Shown: positions 45,357 to 53,072, counted from the first letter of the stretch. The stretch: 64,000 bases of DNA from JAIVJG01 sp964236735 (GCA_964236735.1 CAXSFM010000001.1:458880-522879), one strand, 5' to 3'. Program-made: numbers and translations. The notes: generated by a model from the sequence alone, not told the origin.

Positions 45357-45732
45357 TTTCTTCTTCACCGTCCGTCGCGCCGGTAAGCGGCGTGGTGTCG
45401 TCGCCGAAAAACGAGTTGTAGATTTCCTGCGCGCGGTCGAAGTCTCGCTCGTCAACGAGGATGGCAGCGCCGGGAGACGACGTTGAAAGTAGCGGCGAGA
45501 AAGCGTCGGAGCCGCCGGACTGCACCGCCGCGCGGATATTGTTTTGCGAGAGGATGTCGAGCACCATTTCGGCCTCGGCGGGCGAGCCGAGATTGTGCAG
45601 GGGCACGAAGCGCGCCTCGCTGTGATCGTGCGCGGTGTTCTCTGGCGTCAGACGCGCGACCAATTCCGTGTCGTCATCCGCACAGCGCGTGATGCCGTCT
45701 TCATATTCAGATTCACAGACAGGACAGAACAT
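45346..45732 (-). CDS. DUF2007-type protein with N-terminal zinc ribbon
   Basis: 128 residues. ATG 45732 follows AGGTGA at seven bases. Zinc-ribbon Cys pairs are CPVC (3/6) and a later Cys at 17 (MFCPVCESEYEDGITRC). The body LHNLGSPAEAEMVLDILSQNNIRAAVQSGG ... SSPGAAILVDERDFDRAQEIYNSF matches the DUF2007 'prokaryotic signal transducing protein' pattern: a ferredoxin-like fold of about 70 residues. The acidic tail (DGEEENDE) and the stop are written by hairpin F. The role is unknown; the family is often found with a zinc ribbon. Converges on the LOG gene. Confidence 0.85.
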   Translation of the reverse strand: MFCPVCESEYEDGITRCADDDTELVARLTPENTAHDHSEARFVPLHNLGSPAEAEMVLDILSQNNIRAAVQSGGSDAFSPLLSTSSPGAAILVDERDFDRAQEIYNSFFGDDTTPLTGATDGEEENDE

Positions 45733-45800
45733 AAAAGTTTCACCTGCTTCCCGTTGATGGTTGAGATTAAATGACGGACAAAATTATACAGGGAACAAAG

Positions 45801-45879
45801 GCAGTAACAAGTAGCAAGTGGCGAGTGACAAGCAAGAAGCGCTTAAACTCGCCACTTGTCACTCGTCACTTGTCACTGC
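45801..45879. repeat. Heptamer hairpin G (TAACAAG/TAGCAAG/TGGCGAG/TGACAAG class)
   Basis: Left arm GCA-GTAACAA-GTAGCAA-GTGGCGA-GTGACAA-GC. The right arm read on the minus strand is GCA-GTGACAA-GTGACGA-GTGACAA-GTGGCGA-GTTT. Its left units differ at the second and third base and contain TAA, TAG, TGG and TGA in order. It lies between the DUF2007 and PfkB genes. Confidence 0.88.
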
Positions 45880-45884
45880 TTTTG

Positions 45885-46820
45885 CTATGAAGTCGCTGCT
45901 TTGGTGAACGGAATTTCCTCGAAGTGCGTCATGCTCTTGAAGGCGCGGAAGCGTTCGTTGATTTCTTCGTGCGTGAGACGTTGGACGCGCTCCGTGCCGA
46001 ACTCTTCGACGTTGAAAGACGCCATCACGGAGCCGAAGATAATCGCGCGACGCATCGCCGCATCGTCAATCTGTCCCTGGCTGGCGAGATAACCCATGAA
46101 GCCGCCGGCGAACGTGTCGCCCGCGCCCGTCGGGTCGAAGACGGATTCCAGTGGATACGCGGGGATGGCGAAATAAGAATCTTTCGTGAACATCGCCGCG
46201 CCGTACTCGCCGCGTTTGACGACGAGCGCGCGCGGCCCCCACGACAGAATCTGTCTGGCGGCCTTCAACAGATTCGGCTCGTCCGTCAGTTGCCGCGCTT
46301 CCGCATCGTTGATGATGACGATGTCCACGACGCGAATCGCTTCTTTGACCGCATCCGGCACGGTCGAAATCCAGTAGTTCATCGTGTCGAGCGCGACGAG
46401 TTCCGCGCCGCGCACGCCTTCTCGCACTTCGCGTTGAAGGTCTGGCTGAATGTTGCCGAGAAAGACAAGGCGCGCTTGTTTAGAAGCGTCGGACAGTTTC
46501 GGCTTGAAGTCTGCGAAGACATTCAATTGCGTGTCGAGCGTGTGCGCCGTGTTGAGATCGAAGTCGTAGCGTCCCTGCCAGAAAAAAGTCTTCCCGTCTG
46601 CGATGCGCTCAAGGTCACTTGTGTCTATCGCATGACGCTTGAAGACGCCCATCTCATCCGTGCCGAAATCTCCGCCGACGACGCCGACGACGCGCACGTC
46701 CGTGAAGAAACTGGCCGAGAGCGAAAAGTGCGTGGCCGATCCGCCGAGCATCTTTTCGCGTTTACCGAATGGCGTCTCGACCGCATCGAACGCGACGGAG
46801 CCGACAACTAACAATGACAC
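45885..46820 (-). CDS. PfkB-family sugar/nucleoside kinase
   Basis: 311 residues. GTG 46820 is preferred over GTG 46859 because AGGAG lies ten bases before it and the protein then begins SLLVVGSVAFDAVETPFG, the normal PfkB first strand. The GG pair is in LGGSATHFSLSASFF near 30-45, and the C-terminal signature DPTGAGDTFAGGFMG places GAGD at 232-235 with the catalytic base Asp235. The family phosphorylates ribose, adenosine, fructose or similar. An MTA phosphorylase gene lies two genes away, so an adenosine- or ribose-type substrate is possible but not shown. Hairpin G follows the stop. Confidence 0.88.
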   Translation of the reverse strand: MSLLVVGSVAFDAVETPFGKREKMLGGSATHFSLSASFFTDVRVVGVVGGDFGTDEMGVFKRHAIDTSDLERIADGKTFFWQGRYDFDLNTAHTLDTQLNVFADFKPKLSDASKQARLVFLGNIQPDLQREVREGVRGAELVALDTMNYWISTVPDAVKEAIRVVDIVIINDAEARQLTDEPNLLKAARQILSWGPRALVVKRGEYGAAMFTKDSYFAIPAYPLESVFDPTGAGDTFAGGFMGYLASQGQIDDAAMRRAIIFGSVMASFNVEEFGTERVQRLTHEEINERFRAFKSMTHFEEIPFTKAATS

Positions 46821-46892
46821 TTTAAGTTTTCTCCTGTGTGTGAAAATCGAAGCGCGCAAGCGTTTCAGCGTGTGACGCGCAATGGCAACCCC

Positions 46893-47390
46893 TTACTTCT
46901 TCACGTCGCCCGTCTTCTTCGTTTCGCCGAGTTGCGCGAGCGCTTGCTCCGCCTCTTTACGATATTTGCTTTCGGGAAATTCCTTAACGAGACGGGACAG
47001 ATAGCCGCGCGCATTGTCACGTAAATTTTCAGGCGAGTAATCCTTAGCCACGTCGGGCGGATTCTTCGGGACAGTTTGCTTGCCCTTTCCTTCGGACAGA
47101 TACAGACCGCTCAGGCCGGCGACGTAGAGAGCTTCATCGAGCCGCGAGAACTTCGGATAGCCCGCGATCAACTCCTCCGTCCGTTTGAACGAGGCGAAGT
47201 ATGCTTTCTTCATCTCGAAGTAATGACGCGCGACCGTCAACTCGTGCAGCGCGTCCCGCTCATCACTCGCGTCTCTCACAATCTCCGGGTCAGGCCCCTT
47301 CGCCACCCCGCCGCTCTGCGCGCCCGCACGCGACGCGACACACGACAAAATCAACGCCAGACCACAAACCGTCAAAATAATTTTCTTCAT
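46893..47390 (-). CDS. Exported BamD/TPR-like outer-membrane assembly lipoprotein candidate
   Basis: 165 residues. ATG 47390 follows AGGTG at six bases; a longer frame begins inside hairpin H and is not used. The signal region MKKIILTVCGLALILSC with Cys near 17 could be a lipobox or an ordinary signal ending at RAGAQ. The mature part has two or three TPR-like helical pairs (RHYFEMKKAYFASFKRTEELIAGYPKFSRLDEALYVAGLSGLYLSEG, then RGYLSRLVKEFPESKYRKEAEQALAQL). Spacing after YPxS and FPESKYRKEA is as in BamD/YfiO. It is shorter than BamD (about 240), so it may be a relative rather than the core component. It sits between the PfkB and MTA phosphorylase genes. Confidence 0.7.
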   Translation of the reverse strand: MKKIILTVCGLALILSCVASRAGAQSGGVAKGPDPEIVRDASDERDALHELTVARHYFEMKKAYFASFKRTEELIAGYPKFSRLDEALYVAGLSGLYLSEGKGKQTVPKNPPDVAKDYSPENLRDNARGYLSRLVKEFPESKYRKEAEQALAQLGETKKTGDVKK

Positions 47391-47408
47391 CGCAACACCT
47401 CTCAAAGA

Positions 47409-47486
47409 GTGATAAGTGATGAGTGATGAGTGGTAAGAGCAAACCGAATGCTTCTTTCTCATCACTTATCACTCATCACTCATTAC
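47409..47486. repeat. Heptamer hairpin H (TGATGAG/TGATAAG class)
   Basis: Left arm GTGATAA-GTGATGA-GTGATGA-GTGGTAA-GA. The right arm read on the minus strand is GTAATGA-GTGATGA-GTGATAA-GTGATGA. The stop codon TAA of the MTA phosphorylase (47483-47485) is part of its first heptamer. Confidence 0.9.
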
Positions 47487-48385
47487 TGTTTCCGGTACTT
47501 TTTGATGATGGCATCAAGCTTCTTCGTTGTCGCGTCCGGCCACAATTCCGGCGCGGTAAAGATCGCGCTTTTCAACGTTGAGCCGCATTCGCACGCGCGC
47601 GTCTCCGTCTTCAAACGACGGACGGCCTCGCGCATGATGAGTTGCGCGTTGCGGACGTTCTTGTTGAGATACTCGACCACCGTTTCGACCGAGACGGCAT
47701 CGTGCGACTCGTGCCAGCAATCGTAGTCGGTCACGAGCGCAAGCGTGGCGTAACAGATTTCCGCCTCGCGCGCCAGTTTCGCCTCCTGCAAATTGGTCAT
47801 GCCGATAACATCCATCCCCCACGCGCGATAGACGTGCGACTCGGCCTTCGTCGAAAACGCAGGCCCCTCCATGCACAGATACGTCCCGCCGCGATGCACG
47901 TTCACTTCCGCCGCGCTGCACGAAGCCTCCAGCACGTCGCCCAACTCCGCACAGACCGGGTTCGCGAAAGTGATGTGCGCGACGATGCCTTCGCCGAAGA
48001 AAGTTGACTCATTTGCGCGAGCGCGTGTGCGGTCGAAGAACTGGTCGGGGATGACCATGTCGAGCGGCGCGTACTGCTCCTGCAAAGAACCGACGGCGGA
48101 AGCGGATAGGATGCGCTCGACGCCGAGCAACTTCATCGCGTAGATGTTGGCGCGAAACGGCAACTCCGTCGGCAGAATCTTGTGTCCGCGCCCGTGTCTC
48201 GGCAGAAACGCCACGCGCTCGCCTTCGAGCGTGCCGACGATACAGGCATCCGACGGCGAGCCGAACGGCGTGTCAACGCGCACCTCTTCGATCTCCGTCA
48301 ACTCCGGCATTTGATAGAGGCCGCTGCCGCCGATGATTCCGATTTTCGCTGTGGTCATGTGACTTGTATTAACCTCAATCGTCAT
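47483..48385 (-). CDS. mtnP: S-methyl-5'-thioadenosine phosphorylase
   Basis: 300 residues. ATG 48385 is chosen: AGGA lies eight bases before it, and it overlaps the stop of the upstream 69-codon gene. ATG 48358, nine codons later, is the alternative. The fold is the trimeric purine nucleoside phosphorylase family: KIGIIGGSGLYQMPEL, VAFLPRHGRGHKILPTELPFRANIYAMKLLGVERILSASAVGSL, and MEGPAFSTKAESHVYRAWGMDVIGMTNLQEAKLAREAEICYATLALVTDYDCW with the phosphate and base site Asp. It splits methylthioadenosine from polyamine or SAM metabolism into adenine and 5-methylthioribose 1-phosphate. The gene is last of a three-gene minus-strand set; the stop is inside hairpin H. Confidence 0.92.
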   Translation of the reverse strand: MTIEVNTSHMTTAKIGIIGGSGLYQMPELTEIEEVRVDTPFGSPSDACIVGTLEGERVAFLPRHGRGHKILPTELPFRANIYAMKLLGVERILSASAVGSLQEQYAPLDMVIPDQFFDRTRARANESTFFGEGIVAHITFANPVCAELGDVLEASCSAAEVNVHRGGTYLCMEGPAFSTKAESHVYRAWGMDVIGMTNLQEAKLAREAEICYATLALVTDYDCWHESHDAVSVETVVEYLNKNVRNAQLIMREAVRRLKTETRACECGSTLKSAIFTAPELWPDATTKKLDAIIKKYRKQ

Positions 48386-48584
48386 CCTTTAATTCCTGCT
48401 CTCCCTCTGTGATTGACAACTCTGCTCCATTCGGCCCGCAATCAACAAACAGTCGCGTCCCATCTGTAAATTCTATGCCTATTTCTTCCTTGCGATGATG
48501 CCAAACTAAGGATACGCTTTTGCCCTTAAGCATCTTTGTTGCCCGGGCTGCATCCTGTTTTAGCTGATCTTTCTGTCCCGCCAT
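48375..48584 (-). CDS. 69-residue protein of unknown function
   Basis: The start ATG 48584 lies two bases after the stop of the metallo-beta-lactamase gene (GAG TAA AA ATG), and its stop overlaps the MTA phosphorylase start, so it is built into the operon. The sequence MAGQKDQLKQDAARATKMLK is followed by GKSVSLVWHHRKEEIGIEFTDGTRLFVDCG and an acidic tail. This suggests a helix followed by a three- or four-stranded beta-sheet. No signal peptide, membrane span or Cys pair. Codon use is less GC-rich than neighbours. I recognise no family. Confidence 0.7.
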   Translation of the reverse strand: MAGQKDQLKQDAARATKMLKGKSVSLVWHHRKEEIGIEFTDGTRLFVDCGPNGAELSITEGEQELKDDD

Positions 48585-48586
48585 TT

Positions 48587-49456
48587 TTACTCGCCCGGAA
48601 TGAACCCGTCCTGCGCGTCTTCATATCCGACAGCGCGCAGCTTGCCGTCTTCTTCGACGATGCGACAGAGCGGCACGTCGGGGTCGTGATAAAAAAAGCA
48701 GAGCCAGTTTTCGCGCGCGGCCTGCGGCAACAGACGCTTTTTCGCTTCGAGCGTCTCGACCGGAAACAGGTCGTAGCCCATGATCCACGCGAGCGGGACA
48801 TGCGCGCGCATCGGGACGAGGTCGGCGAAACTGTAGAGCGTCTGCCCTCCGCGCTCAAGACGCGCGCACTGCATCGTGCGTGAATGGCCGGCAACTGTCT
48901 CCAACGTCAAACCGGGCGCGACTTCGTAAGCGTCAGGCTTTAACTCAAGCTGCCCGCTCTCGCGCAGCGGTCGCCAGTTATCCGGCAAGTAGCTGGCGCG
49001 GTCGCGCTCGTGCGGATGCTCTGCGTGCTCATACTCAGCACGCGAGACGAAATAGCGTGCGTTCGGGAAAGTCGGAACGACCCGACTATCTTCATCGAGC
49101 GTGGTGTTGCCGCCGGCATGGTCAAAATGCAAATGCGTGTTGATGACGATGGTGATGTCTCCGGGCGCGCTGCCCGTGATCGCTTCCACCGATTCGCGGA
49201 GAGGCCGCGCGCGTTCGATGCCGTACATCGCGGCGTGCTTCGCAGACCATTTGTCGCCGATGCCGGTTTCAATCAGGATACGCTCGCGTCCCGCCTCGAT
49301 GAAGAGGCAGTTCATGTTCATGCGGATGCGGTTCTGCGCGTCGGGCGGGCACACCTTCGACCACAGCGCGTGCGGCACGACGCCGAACATCGCCCCGCCG
49401 TCCAGACGAAATTCCGCGTCCGGCACGATCTCTACACGGTAGTCTCCGAACTGCAC
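48587..49456 (-). CDS. Metallo-beta-lactamase-fold hydrolase
   Basis: 289 residues from GTG 49456 (weak ribosome-binding site). The metal signature is HLHFDHAGG: His108, His110, Asp112 and His113. The protein has the longer insert between this and GHSRTMQCARLE (second-site His region) and a late FYHDPDVPLCR with His. These proportions fit the lactonase/quinolone-degrading branch or related 'MBL fold' enzymes. It could open a lactone or thioester ring; the substrate is unknown. It is the first gene of the minus-strand set with the 69-residue protein and MTA phosphorylase. A perfect hairpin lies upstream. Confidence 0.85.
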   Translation of the reverse strand: MQFGDYRVEIVPDAEFRLDGGAMFGVVPHALWSKVCPPDAQNRIRMNMNCLFIEAGRERILIETGIGDKWSAKHAAMYGIERARPLRESVEAITGSAPGDITIVINTHLHFDHAGGNTTLDEDSRVVPTFPNARYFVSRAEYEHAEHPHERDRASYLPDNWRPLRESGQLELKPDAYEVAPGLTLETVAGHSRTMQCARLERGGQTLYSFADLVPMRAHVPLAWIMGYDLFPVETLEAKKRLLPQAARENWLCFFYHDPDVPLCRIVEEDGKLRAVGYEDAQDGFIPGE

Positions 49457-49476
49457 GCAGCGAATCCCGTTTGATG

Positions 49477-49514
49477 ACAGGAGCGCATGACAGATTCGTC
49501 ATGCGCTCCTGTCG
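49477..49514. repeat. Perfect 16-bp hairpin between two minus-strand genes
   Basis: GACAGGAGCGCATGAC (49477-49492), loop AGATTC, then GTCATGCGCTCCTGTC (49499-49514). It begins seven bases after the stop of the PpiC gene. No U tract follows, so it could be a terminator without a run of U, or a regulatory hairpin. Confidence 0.8.
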
Positions 49515-49520
49515 AGCTTA

Positions 49521-51110
49521 TTACTTTTTCTTCGGAGTCGCCGGAGCGGGCTTCGTCGCCGTACCGGGTTTCGCGGGTTTCACGCCGTTGTCCGGCGCGT
49601 TAGGCGCAGCATCGTCCGGCGGAGGCATACCGGCTCCGGGGCCGCCCGCGCCGCCGCTCGGATCGCCGAAGGATGGAATTTGCGCGGGAGTCTCAGGAGC
49701 TTTGACCGGAAAGTCGTCGGGGACTTTAACCTTCGTGCGCGCGACGATCTCTTCGATCAACTTCTCGCGCTTGTCCTTCAGGATAGCGGCCTTCGCCGCA
49801 TCGTTCGGCGAAGTGGGCGGAGCCATAGGGTTCGCGTTTGCGCCGCCGGTGCGGAACAAAATGTGCTGCGCCTTAATCTGATCTTCCGTCTCGCCGCTCT
49901 TCGGAGCATCCTTCGCAGATTCTTCCGCGCCGGGAGTCGGCGCTGGTGTCTTGGGAACAGTGCGATGCCCCGTGACCTTGATGATGTGATAACCGAACTG
50001 CGTCTCGACGATGTCGCTAATCTCGCCGTCCTTCAACGTGAAGGCTTTATCCTCGAACGGCTTGACCATCTGCCCGTGACCGAACCAAGGCAACTCGCCG
50101 CCCTTCTCTTTCGCGCCCGGCTCTTCGGAAAATTCTTTGGCAAGCGCGGTAAAGTCTTCGCCCGCGCGCGCGCGTTTCAAAACGTCTTCGGCTTTCTGGC
50201 GCGCGACCTTCGGGTCTTCCTCCGGGTGCTGCGCGAAGTAGGCGCTGATCTCCTGCTCGTTCGGCTCAAGATTTTTGCTCAGGTCTTCGATGTAAGCTTG
50301 CGCGAGCAGGCGCGACTGTTGCAGGCGAATCTGCACCTGCGTCGCTTTATCTTTATCAATCCCGGCGGCGAGACCTTTGCTCCCCAACACGTTGAAAGTC
50401 GCCCACTGCTGCTGCATCTGCTGCTTCTGCGCGTCCTCCATCTCGCTCTCCGGCGCGTTCTCAAGCTTCTGCAAGTCCTTCATAAACTGGTCGAACTGCT
50501 CTTGCTTGCCCGGCTCTTTCAAGAAGGCGTCCACCTCATCTTTCGTGAACAACTCCTTTGCCGACGTGCCCGCGTCGCGCTGCTTCTTGGCGTAATTCTG
50601 CGCGACGACGAAGGTCTTCATCACGTCAAGCTGTCGCTTCATCTCCGGGCGATCAGCGTAACCTTTGGAGCGCGCTTCTTCGGCGACGGCGAGCAACTCG
50701 CGGATGTCCTTCGCCATCTTCTTGCGCTCTTCCGGGTCTTTCGCCAGAGCCGCGCGCATCTGCGGCGCGCCGCCCTCGACGATGAGCGACATCTCTTCCG
50801 CCGTCATGTCGGAGTTATGCGCCCGCGCGTTTCTGACCTGCCAGAAAATCAGCGCGCCCGCCGCGACGAGCGCGACGATGACGGCAATCAACGCTTTCGT
50901 CATCGCGCTCATCCCGCCGCTTGTTGAAGTCGCGCCGGCGTTGTTGACGTTCGCTCGCGCTGCTGCCGTGTCAGACGCGGTCGCGTCGGAGACGGCAGAC
51001 TGTGGACGTGTCGCATCAATTTCCGGTTGAGCATTCACGACTGCGCCGCAGCCGGGGCAGTTAGCGCTGCCTTCCAACATCTGTGTTCCGCAATGTTCAC
51101 ATGTAATCAT
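49521..51110 (-). CDS. Zinc-ribbon, membrane-anchored PpiC-type peptidyl-prolyl isomerase
   Basis: 529 residues. ATG 51110 follows AGGA at nine bases. The zinc ribbon CEHC...CPGC (Cys4/7 and 18/21) precedes a Thr/Ala-rich linker and one membrane span at about 72-90 (ALIAVIVALVAAGALIFW). The long helical middle (about 100-290) is a SurA-like chaperone domain, and the parvulin/PpiC domain (about 300-385) has EDFTALAKEFSEEPGAKEKGGELPWFGHGQMVKPFEDKAFTLKDGEISDIVETQFGYHIIKV, the typical rotamase core. A Pro/Gly-rich tail follows. It probably helps fold proteins crossing the envelope. A paralog lies immediately upstream. Confidence 0.88.
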   Translation of the reverse strand: MITCEHCGTQMLEGSANCPGCGAVVNAQPEIDATRPQSAVSDATASDTAAARANVNNAGATSTSGGMSAMTKALIAVIVALVAAGALIFWQVRNARAHNSDMTAEEMSLIVEGGAPQMRAALAKDPEERKKMAKDIRELLAVAEEARSKGYADRPEMKRQLDVMKTFVVAQNYAKKQRDAGTSAKELFTKDEVDAFLKEPGKQEQFDQFMKDLQKLENAPESEMEDAQKQQMQQQWATFNVLGSKGLAAGIDKDKATQVQIRLQQSRLLAQAYIEDLSKNLEPNEQEISAYFAQHPEEDPKVARQKAEDVLKRARAGEDFTALAKEFSEEPGAKEKGGELPWFGHGQMVKPFEDKAFTLKDGEISDIVETQFGYHIIKVTGHRTVPKTPAPTPGAEESAKDAPKSGETEDQIKAQHILFRTGGANANPMAPPTSPNDAAKAAILKDKREKLIEEIVARTKVKVPDDFPVKAPETPAQIPSFGDPSGGAGGPGAGMPPPDDAAPNAPDNGVKPAKPGTATKPAPATPKKK

Positions 51111-51280
51111 TCGCTGTGATCCTCTTTTTTATTAACGGTGATTCTTTTTCATCAGCCGACTGGCGGGTGACACGCTCTGCCTGTCACTGACTTGATGACT
51201 TGAGATGACGGCGGCGGGCGCATTCTTCCGAACAAACTTCGCCGGGCAAAATTTTGTCGCGCCCATTATGCAACAACGAC

Positions 51281-52639
51281 TCAATTTCTGCGACGCCGCG
51301 TGGCTCTCTTCTGCGGCGCGGCTGGAGTCTGCGCCGCAGGTTTGACGCTCACAGGCGCGCTTTTCTCCACCTCTGACGCGGCGGGCACAGAGATTTCCGG
51401 CGTCACGTTAACGCTGAAATCTTCTGCGACGGAGACGTGCGTGCGCGCCACGATCTCTCCCAGAACTTTATCTTTCTTTTCCTGTTCGACTTCGCCACGC
51501 GCCACATCACGCGGACTCTGCGGCGCGCCGTTCGCACCACGCGACGCCGAAGGAAACCCGATCAGGATGTGCCGCGCGTGAACCTCATCGGCGGGTTGGC
51601 CGTCCGCGCCGGGCTGCGCGGTGCGACGCTCATCGAGTTTGATGATGTGATAGCCGAACTGCGACTCGACGATGCCGCTCACTTCGCCCGGCTTGAGCGC
51701 GAAGGCGGCATCCTCGAACGGCTTGACCATCTGCCCCTTGCCGAACCAGCCGAGGTCGCCGCCATTCGCTTTGCTGCCTGGATCGCTCGAAAACTCTTTC
51801 GCCAGTTTGGCGAAATCCTCACCCGCTCGCACGCGCTTGAGTATGTCTTCGGCCTGCGCGCGCGTCTTCTGCGGATCGAGTTCCGGGTGCTTGACGAGAT
51901 AAGCGTCAATCTCTCCTTCGGACGCCTTATAGCTCGGACTCAATTCTCTGGCATATTCGCTCGCGATGAGGCGCGATTGCTGAAGCATGACGGCGAGTTG
52001 CGTCTTGCGCTCGCGGTCAATGCTGGCGGCGATGCCCTTGCGTTTCGCGAGCATGATCGTCGCCCACTGCTTCTGCAATTCGGCGCGCTGCACGTCGCTC
52101 AATGCTGCGCCTTTGCCCGGACTTTGCGCCGTGTAGTCCGCCACAAAATCCGCGAACTGTTTGTCCTGCCCCGGCTCTTTGATGAATGCATTTATCTCAG
52201 CCTGCGGGACGACCTCTTCCTGCGATTTGACTCCCGCCTCCTGCCGCTGCTTCGAGTACGCCTGCGCGATAATAAACGAGCGCGATAGCTCCAACTGCAA
52301 GCGTGTGTCCGGGCGGCTGGCGACTCCTTTCGCTTTGCCCTCTTCGGCAGTGGCGAGCATCTGCCGGATGTCGTGCGCGAACGCCTTGCGCTCATCCGCG
52401 CTTTCGGCGAGGCGCGCGCGCACCTCCGGCGGGAATCCCAGACCGTCAACAATCAAAGTCATATCCTGCGCCGTGATGTTGATGATGCCGCCGCTTTTTG
52501 TCGCGGGCGTTGTTCTATTTGCAGGCGTGCGCGGCGACGGCGGCGAGGCCGGTCTGCCTTGTCTTGTTCTCTGCGCGAAGTGCGTGCTGGAAAGCGCGCC
52601 GATTAAAAGCGCGGCGAAGAATAATTTCTTTGAAAGCAA
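51281..52639 (-). CDS. Exported SurA/PpiC-like foldase, paralog of the preceding gene
   Basis: 452 residues. TTG 52639 is chosen because AGGA lies eight bases upstream and the protein then begins LSKKLFFAALLIGALSSTHFAQ, a signal peptide. Longer in-frame codons run into the epimerase gene. Unlike its neighbour it has no zinc ribbon or membrane anchor. The helical domain (about 60-260) and the parvulin domain (about 270-360: DFAKLAKEFSSDPGSKANGGDLGWFGKGQMVKPFEDAAFALKPGEVSGIVESQFGYHIIKLDERR) align with the neighbour over the whole length. It is probably the periplasmic version of the same foldase. The tail is basic (RATRRRRN). Tandem duplication is likely. Confidence 0.88.
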   Translation of the reverse strand: MLSKKLFFAALLIGALSSTHFAQRTRQGRPASPPSPRTPANRTTPATKSGGIINITAQDMTLIVDGLGFPPEVRARLAESADERKAFAHDIRQMLATAEEGKAKGVASRPDTRLQLELSRSFIIAQAYSKQRQEAGVKSQEEVVPQAEINAFIKEPGQDKQFADFVADYTAQSPGKGAALSDVQRAELQKQWATIMLAKRKGIAASIDRERKTQLAVMLQQSRLIASEYARELSPSYKASEGEIDAYLVKHPELDPQKTRAQAEDILKRVRAGEDFAKLAKEFSSDPGSKANGGDLGWFGKGQMVKPFEDAAFALKPGEVSGIVESQFGYHIIKLDERRTAQPGADGQPADEVHARHILIGFPSASRGANGAPQSPRDVARGEVEQEKKDKVLGEIVARTHVSVAEDFSVNVTPEISVPAASEVEKSAPVSVKPAAQTPAAPQKRATRRRRN

Positions 52640-52658
52640 TTTTGTAGTCCTTCTATTT

Positions 52659-53072
52659 TTATTTCTGAGAATCAGACGAAACGTGCTCGACGAGTTCGAG
52701 CAGCACTCCGCCGGCTGACGACGGATGCACGAAAGCGACGAGACAATTGTCAGCGCCGACGCGCGGCGTCTCGTCAATCAGACGCGCGCCGCCCGCCTTC
52801 AACTGCGCGAGAGTGGCGCGGATGTCCTCGACGCGCACGGCGATGTGATGAACGCCTGCGCCGCGTTTTTCTAAGAACTTCGCGATAGGCGAGTCGGGAC
52901 GAGACGGCTCCAACAATTCGATGCGCGGCTCGCCAACGGGCAACATCGCGACGCGCACGCCCTGTTCGGCGACTTCCTCCGTATGCACGACTTCAAGCCC
53001 CAGCGCATCTCGCCAGAATTTCAAGGCATCAGCGATGGAAGGCGTGGCGATGCCGATGTGTTCAATTTTCAT
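52659..53072 (-). CDS. mce: Methylmalonyl-CoA epimerase
   Basis: 137 residues, the usual length. VOC-fold markers are MKIEHIGIATPSIADALKFWRDALGLEVVHTEEV with His5, EPSRPDSPIAKFLEKRGAGVHHIAVRVEDI with His75/76, and a late ELVEH with Glu126, which are the metal ligands. It interconverts the R and S forms of methylmalonyl-CoA for the B12-dependent mutase. The gene for MeaB, which protects that mutase, lies next to it, so both serve propionate and odd-chain or branched amino-acid breakdown. The mutase subunits are not in the window. Spacing to the next minus-strand gene is 19 bases. Confidence 0.92.
   Translation of the reverse strand: MKIEHIGIATPSIADALKFWRDALGLEVVHTEEVAEQGVRVAMLPVGEPRIELLEPSRPDSPIAKFLEKRGAGVHHIAVRVEDIRATLAQLKAGGARLIDETPRVGADNCLVAFVHPSSAGGVLLELVEHVSSDSQK

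Noticed and set aside
3532..47486. CRISPR arrays at the heptamer loci
   Set aside because: The repeats are 7 bases, inverted, and have no spacers of constant length; no cas gene is present.
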